A stretch of DNA of 64,000 nt from JAENVU01 sp963801105. Its GTDB lineage: Bacteria; Actinomycetota; Acidimicrobiia; IMCC26256; JAENVU01. Of the stretch, positions 53,932-61,546 are shown piece by piece; the stretch's first letter is position 1; each line of letters begins with the position of its first letter. The DNA lies in contig CAWDDH010000003.1 of the NCBI GenBank assembly GCA_963801105.1, positions 372,001-436,000 of the forward strand, written 5' to 3'. The notes below the pieces were generated by a model. It saw only the letters and a program-made list of their open reading frames with translations. It was not told the origin of the DNA and ran no database searches. A program made the position numbers and the translations under genes.

Positions 53932-54370
53932 GTGACCACCCAGACCAGCGAACGCGCGCGCCCGGGCCGCCACGCGCGGGAAGGGTCGACGGCGCGTCGC
54001 CGCGGCGGCATTGGCGATCGGCCTCGTCGGTGTCGCCGGCGCCTCGGCCAGCAGCCTGGGCGGGCTCAGCGCGAGCGGCGTGGGTGCCGACCGCGGTGCG
54101 GTGGCGAGTTGCGACCGCAACGGCGTCAGCATCTTCTCCGGGCGGATCACCTTCGACCCGACCGTCAACGCGTTCACGATGAAGACCTTCAGCGTGCGAA
54201 AGATCGCCCGTGCGTGTCGGGGTCGTACCCTCTCGGTCACCGTGCACGACCCGAGCAACGCCTCGCTCGCCTCGCTCGCGGCGACGGTGGGCGGCCATCG
54301 GGTCAACCTGACCCTTCCGACTCCGCTCCCGGTCTCCCAGATCGCCGGCATCGCCGTCGCGATCGACTGA
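53932..54370 (+). CDS. Small exported protein 1 of the SipW-type cluster, frameshifted near 53980
   Basis: The N-terminus VTTQTSERARPGRHAR is in one frame (GTG 53932, GGAGG 11 bases upstream). After a GGGAAGGG run near 53977-53985 the rest continues in another frame as GKGRRRVAAAALAIGLVG, a signal peptide, then ASASSLGGLSASGVGADRG. The mature part of about 105 residues has two Cys (ASCDRNGVSI and ARACRGRTL) and mostly beta-strand pattern. It is a paralogue of the 54525 protein: both share SLGG-L, GAD-GAV-SCD-NGV and D-NASL. No known family recognised. Confidence 0.75.
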
Positions 54371-54524
54371 CCGACCCGTAGGCCGACCGGATCATTCCTC
54401 CCGGTCAAATGCGACGGACCCGGACGTTTTGTTTCTCCAAGACTCAACCACGGAGCGCGCGCAACCGAAGACCCGCTCGTTCCCGGGCAACGGACTCGGG
54501 CCAACGAGAGGAATCCCCCACACC

Positions 54525-54941
54525 ATGAACCCGGTCCAGAACCCACCCCGTGAGCGTCGTCGTCGGGGCGCAGTGCTCCTGCTCGGTATCGCCGCCTTCG
54601 GTCTGGCGGCGGCGTCCGCGGCCAGCCTCGGCGGTCTCACCTCGGGCAGTCTCGGTGCCGACAACGGCGCCGTGTCCAGCTGCGACAACAACGGCGTGGC
54701 CATCGCCTACGGCGCGCCCACCTACGACGCCACCGCCGGCGTCTACAAGGTGAGCACGGTCACCGTCTCGGGCATCGACGCCACGTGCGCCGGCAAGACC
54801 GTCGCCGTGACGCTCTCCGACGCGGGCAACGCCTCGCTCGGATCCGGCTCGGCGGTCATCGCCGGGACGTCGGCCAACATCACGCTGAGCTCGCCGGCCA
54901 ACGCGAAGCTCGTCGTGGGTGCGGCTGCCGTCATCAGCTGA
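54525..54941 (+). CDS. Small exported protein 2 of the SipW-type cluster
   Basis: 138 residues: a basic n-region (PPRERRRRG), a hydrophobic core (about 15-31) and ASAASLGGLTSGSLGAD at the junction. The mature domain of about 105 residues has one Cys pair (SSCDNNGVAI, ATCAGKTVAV). Strand-rich, Val/Thr/Ser/Ala-rich and with no catalytic motif; it looks like a structural surface or fibre subunit. AGAGGA lies about 12 bases before the ATG. A 154-base leader separates it from protein 1, and a strong hairpin follows its stop. Confidence 0.8.
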   Translation: MNPVQNPPRERRRRGAVLLLGIAAFGLAAASAASLGGLTSGSLGADNGAVSSCDNNGVAIAYGAPTYDATAGVYKVSTVTVSGIDATCAGKTVAVTLSDAGNASLGSGSAVIAGTSANITLSSPANAKLVVGAAAVIS

Positions 54942-54948
54942 CCGATTC

Positions 54949-54983
54949 GGGTGCGGCGCCGGAGATCCTCCGGCGCCGCACCC
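54949..54983. terminator. 16-bp perfect hairpin after protein 2
   Basis: Arms of 16 bases beginning GGGTGCGGCGCC (54949-54964) and ending GGCGCCGCACCC (54968-54983) are exact complements around a 3-base ATC loop, 8 bases after the stop codon. There is no T-run. Probable terminator or partial attenuator that keeps the signal peptidase below the level of its abundant substrate. Confidence 0.75.
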
Positions 54984-55002
54984 GCGTCCAACGCCCGCTC
55001 CC

Positions 55003-55704
55003 ATGCGCACCCGCCGCACCCTCCGGAACCTCGCCGCCACGCTCCTGGCGGTCTTTGCCGCGTCCGTCGTCGGCGTCTCGGCCGCGAGCCTGAACGGCAT
55101 CGCAGCGGCGAGCCTCGGGGCGTGGACGGTCCCGGGCGGTACGGGAGCGCCGACCGTGCTCACCTGGACCGACTTCACGGGCGCGAACAACACGAACCTC
55201 GCGGGCGGGACCCTGAACGGCGGCGGCACCTGGATCGCGCAGAACGGCACGTGGCGGTCCTTCTCGAACCAGGCGCGATCCTCCAACCGAGCGCGCTCGA
55301 ACCTCACCACGCATGCCGGCACCACGTACGCGTCCGTGGAGGCGCAGCTGCATCCGGGCGGGAACCCGAGCTCCGGGCTGGTCGCGATGAGCGACGGCAA
55401 CTCGTACGTCTGGGCCGAGCTCACGAAGTCGTCGGGAGGTCGGATCCGGCTCTATGAGTACGTCGGCGGCACCGCGACGCAACTCGCCGAGATCACCGGG
55501 GTGGGCCTGCCCGCGTATGCGCTCATGCGACTCGATGCCAGTACGGACACGATCAAGGTGAGCTGGAACAGCGCCGTGGTGCTGACGTACGCGCTCACCG
55601 GCTCCGAGATCGCGCGCTTCAGGAGCACCGGCCACGACCGGTTCGGACTCATGGCCAACAGCGATCCGGCCACAGACTTCGACGACTTCCACCTCGACAC
55701 CTGA
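55003..55704 (+). CDS. Exported LamG/jelly-roll-like protein 3 of the SipW-type cluster
   Basis: 233 residues. Signal peptide MRTRRTLRNLAATLLAVF... with the same junction, VSAASLNGIAAASLGA. The following domain of about 190 residues resembles a concanavalin/LamG-type jelly roll (WTDFTGANNTNLAGGTL; GLVAMSDGNSYVWAEL; RLDASTDTIKVSWN; DRFGLMANSDPATDFDDFHLD). No Cys in the mature part. It may bind carbohydrate or cap a fibre. It ends 6 bases before the signal peptidase gene, so the two are co-transcribed. Confidence 0.78.
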   Translation: MRTRRTLRNLAATLLAVFAASVVGVSAASLNGIAAASLGAWTVPGGTGAPTVLTWTDFTGANNTNLAGGTLNGGGTWIAQNGTWRSFSNQARSSNRARSNLTTHAGTTYASVEAQLHPGGNPSSGLVAMSDGNSYVWAELTKSSGGRIRLYEYVGGTATQLAEITGVGLPAYALMRLDASTDTIKVSWNSAVVLTYALTGSEIARFRSTGHDRFGLMANSDPATDFDDFHLDT

Positions 55705-55710
55705 TCCACC

Positions 55711-56418
55711 ATGCCGACCCAGACGCTGGAACGCCGCCCCCGCAACATCCCACGGCGTCCCGCGCGCGCAGCAGATCCGACGGCGACGACCATCACCGAC
55801 GAGCCGGTCCTTCCGCGCGAGTTCGAACCGTCGCCGGGCTCGCGGCTCGCGGAGCGGACCGAGGACCCGGACGCGGGACTCACGCGCGCGGAGCGCCGGG
55901 CCCGACGGCGTCCGAGGTCCCGCTACCGGCGTCCGCGCCACCTCGCCGTCGACGTGCTCGTGTTCGGACTGGTCGCGGTCGCGCTGTGGTTCACCTGGCC
56001 CGCGCGCCTCGGCGGCGCCGCGACCTTCGTCGTGGTGCACGGACACTCCATGGACCCGACCTTCCGCAGCGGCGACGTCGTGCTGGTGCGGCGCGCGGCG
56101 AGGTACCACGTCGGCGAGATCGCGGCGTACCACGTCCCGCAGGGACAGGCGGGCGCGGGACAGGGCGTCATCCACCGGATCCGCAAAGTGGAGAACGGCC
56201 ACTACACCTTCCGCGGCGACAACCGCACCACCGAGGACCAGTGGCACCCCACCACGAAGGACATCATGGGACGGGTGATCCTCCGCGTCCCCATGCCGGG
56301 CGAGACGTTCTGGGCGATCCTCCCGTGGTTCTGGTGTGCAGCCGTCGGCGTCATCGTGACGTGGATGTTCTGGCCCACCCATCATCATCGGCACGGAGGG
56401 CGCGCGACCTCGTCGTAG
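55711..56418 (+). CDS. Signal peptidase I, ER/SipW (Ser-His) type
   Basis: 235 residues. Cytoplasmic Arg-rich N-terminus of about 75 residues, a first membrane helix (78-96), catalytic Ser113 in GHSMDPTFRSGD, and His155 in GVIHRIRKV, where ordinary bacterial enzymes have Lys. FRGDNRTTED (168-176) gives the conserved Asp positions, and a second helix (199-221) with a His-rich tail follows. A Ser/His dyad is the mark of the SipW/ER Sec11 branch. Placed directly after three proteins with one junction motif, it is probably their dedicated processing enzyme. Confidence 0.88.
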   Translation: MPTQTLERRPRNIPRRPARAADPTATTITDEPVLPREFEPSPGSRLAERTEDPDAGLTRAERRARRRPRSRYRRPRHLAVDVLVFGLVAVALWFTWPARLGGAATFVVVHGHSMDPTFRSGDVVLVRRAARYHVGEIAAYHVPQGQAGAGQGVIHRIRKVENGHYTFRGDNRTTEDQWHPTTKDIMGRVILRVPMPGETFWAILPWFWCAAVGVIVTWMFWPTHHHRHGGRATSS

Positions 56419-56462
56419 AATCCGACCCGGCCACATTCCCCACCCGACCTCCGGAGGAGCCC

Positions 56463-58013
56463 ATGGCCGTCGACGAGCCCGGCAAGTCGCGCACCGTCGC
56501 CGACATCATGAGTCGTCCGGTCGTCACCGTCGGCTCCGCCGACAAGATGGCCGAGGCCGCCGCCGCCATGGGCGAGCACCGTGTGGGCTCGGTCGTGGCC
56601 GTGGAAGGCACCCGACCGCTCGGGATCCTCACCGAGCGGGACCTCGTCCGGTTCACCGCCTCGGGCGGCGACGCCGGGACCGCTCTGGTCTCGGAGTGGA
56701 TGACCGCCGCGCCCGACTCGGTCGCTCCGAACGTGGACGTGACCACCGCCTTCGCGAGCCTCTCCGAGCACGGCTACCGGCACATCCCCGTCGTCGACGG
56801 GGACGAGCTCGTCGGCATCGTGTCGATGCGGGACCTCATGCGCATCGCGCAGATCCAGCCGGCCGAGAGCCTCGCCCACGAGATCCCGCGCGGGCTCGAG
56901 GGCGTCGTCGTCGCCGAGACCGACATCGGCGACGTCCGGGGACTCGAGGGCTTCTACCACTACCGCCAGTACAACGCCGTCGACCTCGCGGAGCAGCGGA
57001 CGCTCGAGGACGTGTGGCACCTCATGTTCCAAGGCCAGCTCCCGACGTTGGCCCAGCGCGACCAGTTCTCCGCTCGCGTCGCGCCGCTCCGCGTGATTCC
57101 CGAGACGGTCGCCGCCGTGCTCCCCGACATCGCCCGCGTCGGCGCGTCGGCACCCCCACTCGACATGCTGCGGACGACCATCTCGTTGGTGGGCGCGCAC
57201 CTCGGCTTCCGCCCGTCGCTCGACGTCGACGCGGCCGAGCTGCGAGCAAACGCCTTGCAGGTCTGCGCGGTGGTCCCGACGCTGTTGACGGCGATCCACC
57301 GGCTCCAGCACGGCCTCGAGCCGATCACCCCGGACCCGGAGCTCGCGTACGCGGCGAACTACCTGTACATGCTCCACGGCGAGGTCCCGCCCGCCGAGCA
57401 CGCGCGCGCCGTCGAGCAGTACCTGATCTCGACGATCGACCACGGCTTCAACGCATCGACGTTCACGGCCCGCGTGATCACCTCGACCGGCGCGGATCTC
57501 GCAGCGGCCGTGGTGGGCGCGATCGGCGCGCTCTCGGGCCCGCTCCACGGTGGCGCACCCAGCCGGGCGCTGGACATGCTCGACGCGATCGGCACCCTCG
57601 AGAACGCGGAGCCGTGGCTCCGGGCCGCGGTGTCGCGGGGCGACCGACTCATGGGGTTCGGGCACCGGGTGTACAAGACCGACGATCCGCGTTCGCTGAT
57701 GCTGCGCGGCGTCGCCGAGCGCCTCGGGGGTCCGAAGGTCGAGCTCGCGGAGCAGATCGAGGCGAAGGCGATCGAGGTGCTCGCCGACCTGAAGCCGGGC
57801 CGCCGGCTCTACACGAACGTGGAGTTCTACGCCGGAATCGTCATGGACACCTGTGGTCTCCCGCGCGAGATGTTCACACCCACGTTCGCGTCGAGTCGCG
57901 TGATCGGGTGGTGCTCGCACATCCTCGAGCAGGCCGCCGACAACCGCCTGATCCGCCCGAGCGCCACCTACGTGGGCCCGCCGCCACCCCAGCCTCTGCC
58001 CGAGCTGACCTGA
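56463..58013 (+). CDS. CBS-domain pair fused to citrate synthase
   Basis: 516 residues in one frame. Two CBS motifs (about 10-65, VADIMSRPVVTVGSADK...; and 77-130, SEWMTAAPDSVAPN...) precede a citrate/2-methylcitrate synthase domain (140-516). Citrate synthase residues: DHGFNAST, His362 in LHGGAP, His401 in GFGHRVYK. The catalytic Asp position reads Glu454 (NVEFYAG). GGAGGAG lies before the ATG. CBS pairs sense adenylates, so the domain may give AMP/ATP control over citrate (or methylcitrate) formation. Confidence 0.88.
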   Translation: MAVDEPGKSRTVADIMSRPVVTVGSADKMAEAAAAMGEHRVGSVVAVEGTRPLGILTERDLVRFTASGGDAGTALVSEWMTAAPDSVAPNVDVTTAFASLSEHGYRHIPVVDGDELVGIVSMRDLMRIAQIQPAESLAHEIPRGLEGVVVAETDIGDVRGLEGFYHYRQYNAVDLAEQRTLEDVWHLMFQGQLPTLAQRDQFSARVAPLRVIPETVAAVLPDIARVGASAPPLDMLRTTISLVGAHLGFRPSLDVDAAELRANALQVCAVVPTLLTAIHRLQHGLEPITPDPELAYAANYLYMLHGEVPPAEHARAVEQYLISTIDHGFNASTFTARVITSTGADLAAAVVGAIGALSGPLHGGAPSRALDMLDAIGTLENAEPWLRAAVSRGDRLMGFGHRVYKTDDPRSLMLRGVAERLGGPKVELAEQIEAKAIEVLADLKPGRRLYTNVEFYAGIVMDTCGLPREMFTPTFASSRVIGWCSHILEQAADNRLIRPSATYVGPPPPQPLPELT

Positions 58014-58051
58014 CGCGGCTGCAGGGACGCGCCACTCCGCGGCCGACGGAG

Positions 58052-58453
58052 CTAGGTGGGGGTCTGGAGGACCCAGAGGGGCAGGGTCGCGCGGTGCTCC
58101 CCACCCACGTAGCAGCGGACCTCGACGGCACCGAAGCGCTCGACCGGCACGTTGCGCAGGTCGAAGGTGATCGGCAGGTTGAGGTTCTCGTTCACCATCA
58201 GCTGGGTCTCGCCGAGCTGGATCTCGCCGGAGATCTCGGCCAGCTCCCGGCCGTCCTCGTCGACCACGACCACCCGGACCTCGTGCGGGCGCTCGGCCTC
58301 CAGCCGATCCAGCTCGAGCACGATGGCGAGGTGGACCCCGAGCGGGGCCGGGAGCTGCTCGCGGTAGCAACGGGTGATGCCACCCGATGCGACGAAGAGC
58401 AGTCCCTCGCGTACCTGGGCGAAGTCGGCGAGCATGGCAGTCGTGACGTCCAT
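58052..58453 (-). CDS. DUF6941-like conserved protein
   Basis: 133 residues. VTTAMLADFAQVREGLLFVASGGITRCYRE and VVVDEDGRELAEISGEI match a small soluble family seen widely in bacteria with no assigned role. TACGCT lies 9 bases before the ATG. Convergent with the citrate synthase gene. Confidence 0.75.
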   Translation of the reverse strand: MDVTTAMLADFAQVREGLLFVASGGITRCYREQLPAPLGVHLAIVLELDRLEAERPHEVRVVVVDEDGRELAEISGEIQLGETQLMVNENLNLPITFDLRNVPVERFGAVEVRCYVGGEHRATLPLWVLQTPT

Positions 58454-58535
58454 CGGGGGGTCAGCGTAGGCGGGCCGGGCCTCGAGGCCGGGTTCGCGGC
58501 CCTCACGCCGGCCGGGACGACGCGAGACTCTGCCC

Positions 58536-58919
58536 ATGAGAGTGCTGAGCAGCCGGATCATGATCGCCGGGTCGGACTTCGCGCGGAGCCGCGCCTTCTA
58601 CGAGGAGACCCTGGGCCTCGACCTCTACCGCGAGTACGGGGCGGAGGGCACGGTCACCGGCGTCGTGTACTTCCTCGGGGGCGGGTTCCTCGAGCTGACG
58701 GCCACAGGGCCACCACCCACCGGCGTCCGCATCTGGCTGCAGGTCCCGGACGCAGCCCGGGAGGAGCAACGGCTGCGCGACGCGGGCACGGTGGTCCGGC
58801 GGGGTGCGCAGCGGATGCCGTGGGGGCTCATCGAGTGCTGGATCGAGGATCCCGACGGTGCCGAGCTGCGCCTGGTCGAGGTCCCGCCGGATCACCCCTT
58901 GCGGCGACGCGTCGACTGA
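58536..58919 (+). CDS. VOC (glyoxalase-fold) family protein
   Basis: 127 residues: paired beta-alpha-beta-beta-beta units, starting RIMIAGSDFARSRAFYEETLGL and ending CWIEDPDGAELRLVEVP with the metal-ligand Glu near the end. May be a lyase, dioxygenase or resistance protein; unresolved. Confidence 0.87.
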   Translation: MRVLSSRIMIAGSDFARSRAFYEETLGLDLYREYGAEGTVTGVVYFLGGGFLELTATGPPPTGVRIWLQVPDAAREEQRLRDAGTVVRRGAQRMPWGLIECWIEDPDGAELRLVEVPPDHPLRRRVD

Positions 58920-58952
58920 GCACCTCGCGCCCGGCAGTGCTCAACGGCGTCC

Positions 58953-59723
58953 TCAACGGCTGAGGTGCGCTCCGGTCGTCGCCAGGCGATCAACCGTCTC
59001 CACGTCGCGGACCGACGGGATCACCTGCCACTCGACCGGGATCTCGCGCATGACCAGCGCCGAGTCGAGCTCGATCGATCCTTCCGGGAAGCGAGCCTTG
59101 TCGTCGAACACCGACGACCGCACGTGGCGGATCCGTGCCGGGTGGACGGTCCAGTCCAGGGACCGGAGCTCGACACCTTCGAGGCGGCTGGTCCCGACCT
59201 CCGGCGAGAAGCCCTGCGGGCTCAGACGTAGGAAGTCCGATGCTTCGGCGGCCGACGCGAAGAGGCGGCTCCCTTCGAGTTCACCGCCGATCTCCGCGGC
59301 CGCGCTGACGTGACACCGTGCGTGCCGATCGCGGAAGTCGATCGAGACCCCGGTCGCCGTCTCGCTGACCTCGAAGCGCGCCCATTCGTGCAAGCCCGGG
59401 AACAGCTTCCCGCCGAGGGCCGCATTCACCCGGGACGACGTGTGCCGCTCGGGGACATAGACGCCGGTCCGGAGCCCGGACCCGTCGCGCCACTGGACGG
59501 CGAAGCGATGCGCGGCGTTCTCGTTCCTGATGCCGAACCGCGCGGGGACTCCGCGCGGGCGTATGCCCCCGAGCCGGATCATGCAGATTCCCGCCACGGC
59601 GTAGCCATTCACCAGTTGCGGCTCGAACGGGGCGGGCAGGACCCTGGCGGCGTGGTCCGGCGCCATCCGGTAGTTGATGAGCAGTCGTCGCTCGACGACG
59701 CTGCGGACGCTGGAAAGCCTCAT
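58953..59723 (-). CDS. DUF2071 protein
   Basis: 256 residues. LLINYRMAPDHAARVLPAPFEPQLV at the start is the DUF2071/YqjF signature, with the GICMIRLGGIRPRGVP segment next. Function unknown; acetoacetate-decarboxylase-like fold is reported for the family. GAGGAG lies 8 bases before the ATG. Divergent from a MerR regulator, which probably controls it. Confidence 0.82.
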   Translation of the reverse strand: MRLSSVRSVVERRLLINYRMAPDHAARVLPAPFEPQLVNGYAVAGICMIRLGGIRPRGVPARFGIRNENAAHRFAVQWRDGSGLRTGVYVPERHTSSRVNAALGGKLFPGLHEWARFEVSETATGVSIDFRDRHARCHVSAAAEIGGELEGSRLFASAAEASDFLRLSPQGFSPEVGTSRLEGVELRSLDWTVHPARIRHVRSSVFDDKARFPEGSIELDSALVMREIPVEWQVIPSVRDVETVDRLATTGAHLSR

Positions 59724-59790
59724 CGGTCTGCTCCTCGGTGCTCGGCGAACGCTCCGACCGGGTGTCCGCTCGTGCGTGATCTCGTTACTA

Positions 59791-59796
59791 TATACT
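59791..59796 (+). promoter_or_regulatory. -10 box of merR (leaderless)
   Basis: TATACT, a near-consensus -10 six bases before the ATG at 59803; no Shine-Dalgarno between it and the start. Confidence 0.6.
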
Positions 59797-59809
59797 CATT
59801 GAATGAATA
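59793..59809. promoter_or_regulatory. MerR operator palindrome
   Basis: TACTCATTGAATGAATA, palindromic except at one base pair and the centre, in an AT-rich patch. It covers both the -10 box and the start codon of the MerR gene and faces the DUF2071 gene. Confidence 0.55.
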
Positions 59810-60603
59810 CTAGCAAGATCGACGACGATCAGGACCCGGGTCTGACGATCGACCAGCTCGCCCGACGGGCGGGCATTCCCGCATCGACGGTGCGCATGTA
59901 CCAGCACAAGGGGTTGCTGCCACCGCCGAGCAAGCGCGGGCGGATCGGCTACTACGACGAACGGCACGTCCAGCGGCTCGACGCCATCGGGCTGCTCCAA
60001 GCGCGGGGGTTCTCACTCGCCGCGATCCGCGAGCTCCTCGTCGGCGTCGAGTCCGGTGAGAGCCTGCGCTCGGTGCTCGGTCTGGACCCGAGCTCGATCT
60101 GGCGGGCCGAAGCGCCGGAGACGATGACCCTCGGTGACCTCGCGGCGCGGCTCCCCGGCGTCGAGTTCACCCCCGCGCTGGTGCAGCGGGTCGTCGACCT
60201 GGGTCTGGTCACGCTCTCGGACGACGGGTCCCGGGTCGTCGTGCAGAGCCCGTCATTCCTCCGGGTCGGTGCCGACCTCGCGGCTCGCGGCGTCCCCGGC
60301 GACGAGATCCTCGATCAGTACGAGCTCCTGCGAGCGCACACCGACGGCATCGCCCAGCAGTTCACCGAGCTCTTCCGCCGCCATCTCTGGGCACCGTTCG
60401 CGACGCGAGGTATGCCGCGCGATCAGGTCGCGCCGTTGGTGCGGACGCTCGAGGACCTCGCGCACCTCGCTGAGAACGTGACCGCGATGGCGCTTCGCCA
60501 CTCGTTGCAGGCATCCGCCGACTCTTTCGTCCGATCCGAATCCGAACGACTCGGCATCGACGTGCCGCGGGCGGACGCAGGCGACGACGGGATGCCGGAG
60601 TAG
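59803..60603 (+). CDS. MerR family transcriptional regulator
   Basis: 266 residues. N-terminal winged helix: LTIDQLARRAGIPASTVRMY (about 14-33) and KRGRIGYYDERHVQRLDAIGLLQARGFSLAAIRELL. A C-terminal ligand-sensing region of about 190 residues lacks the Cys ligands of metal sensors. Probably senses an organic molecule and controls itself and the divergent DUF2071 gene. Unusually long C-terminal part for a MerR protein. Confidence 0.9.
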   Translation: MNTSKIDDDQDPGLTIDQLARRAGIPASTVRMYQHKGLLPPPSKRGRIGYYDERHVQRLDAIGLLQARGFSLAAIRELLVGVESGESLRSVLGLDPSSIWRAEAPETMTLGDLAARLPGVEFTPALVQRVVDLGLVTLSDDGSRVVVQSPSFLRVGADLAARGVPGDEILDQYELLRAHTDGIAQQFTELFRRHLWAPFATRGMPRDQVAPLVRTLEDLAHLAENVTAMALRHSLQASADSFVRSESERLGIDVPRADAGDDGMPE

Positions 60604-60663
60604 CCGTACTGCGCGGCTCCCGCGCGTTGTCGCGCGAGGTCGGCACCACCCGACACGTGGCGG

Positions 60664-60700
60664 GGGGACCCGCCGGCGCGGCGCGCGCCGACGGGTCCCC
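60664..60700. terminator. Strong hairpin between convergent merR and DUF7144 genes
   Basis: GGGGACCCG (60664-60672) and CGGGTCCCC (60692-60700) pair perfectly; the inner CCGGCGCG and CGCGCCGA extend the stem with one mismatch; GTTGTCT follows. Probable bidirectional terminator. Confidence 0.7.
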
Positions 60701-60751
60701 GTTGTCTCGCCGCTGGACGCGGCCTTCGGCTGCGCCGTCGATCGGCGGGCC

Positions 60752-61144
60752 TCAAGCGTCGACGTACCCGACCGCATCCCAGTCACGCGCGAGCGAGTAG
60801 ATGATCACGATGTCGATGGCGATCATGACGGCCGACCAGAACGGATAGTGGCCGAGGTACGCGAACTGGAACATCAGGTTGAGACTCACGAGCACGATGC
60901 CGACGAATCGAGCCCACGTCGCGCCGGAGAAGATCCCGAGCCCGACGAGTATCAACAGGATGCCGAGCAGGAGTCCCACCCAGCCCCAGTTCTTGACGTT
61001 GTTCGTGATCGGCAGCTCGCCGCCGATGTTGCGCTCGATGTAGTGCGTCTGGGTGATCGCCACCAGGCCGTCGAACACGTTGAGGATGCCGACGACGAGG
61101 ATCATGATCCCGCCGAAAGTCGCCCATCCGGGTCGTGTTTGCAT
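60752..61144 (-). CDS. DUF7144-like small membrane protein
   Basis: 130 residues with four hydrophobic helices. WATFGGIMILVVGILNVFDGLVAI at the start, WGWVGLLLGILLILVGLGIF and SGATWARFVGIVLVSLN match a widespread actinobacterial membrane family of unknown role. AAGGAGGG lies 7 bases before the ATG. Confidence 0.8.
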   Translation of the reverse strand: MQTRPGWATFGGIMILVVGILNVFDGLVAITQTHYIERNIGGELPITNNVKNWGWVGLLLGILLILVGLGIFSGATWARFVGIVLVSLNLMFQFAYLGHYPFWSAVMIAIDIVIIYSLARDWDAVGYVDA

Positions 61145-61546
61145 GGTTCGCCCTCCTTGGGCAGTTGCCCTCCCGCTCCGGGGAGGTCGATGTCCGGCGG
61201 CGCGGGTCGCGCGGCGCCGACGACGGTCAGGCGAGTGCTTCGCCTGAAGCTGTTGTGACCCCCTCTACCCAGCGTCGGCCCGGGTGATCGGGCCGACTGT
61301 CGAGACGTCACGCTACCCACCGACGGGGCGAGGCCGCATCGAGCCGAGAGGTTGCATCCAGTTTGCGACGGATGTCCGGGTCGGGAGGTAGCCCAGTACG
61401 GCCCGTTCACGCTCACTCAGGGGGTCGGCGGTGCCGTGGCCTGGTTCGACACCATGCACCTGAGGTGTCCTTCGCGCCCGCCGAAGCGGCGCGGTGACAC
61501 CCAGCCGGACTAGTAACCGGTGCAGTCCAAGAGAGGGGCATTCCGA
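61145..61546. other. 402-base intergenic region with two hairpins and a regulator remnant
   Basis: Perfect inverted repeats TCAGGCGA/TCGCCTGA (61227-61247) and GTCGGCCCG/CGGGCCGAC (61274-61297). On the minus strand at 61422-61381, PLSERERAVLGYLPT is the start of a LuxR-type DNA-binding helix, but the frame soon ends, so it is a decayed fragment. The sulfatase has AGAGAGGGG about 9 bases before its ATG. Confidence 0.5.

Noticed and set aside
54385..54406. GACCGG/CCGGTC hairpin after exported protein 1 as a terminator
   Set aside because: Only a 6-bp stem with a 10-base loop and no T-run; not distinguishable from chance at this G+C content.
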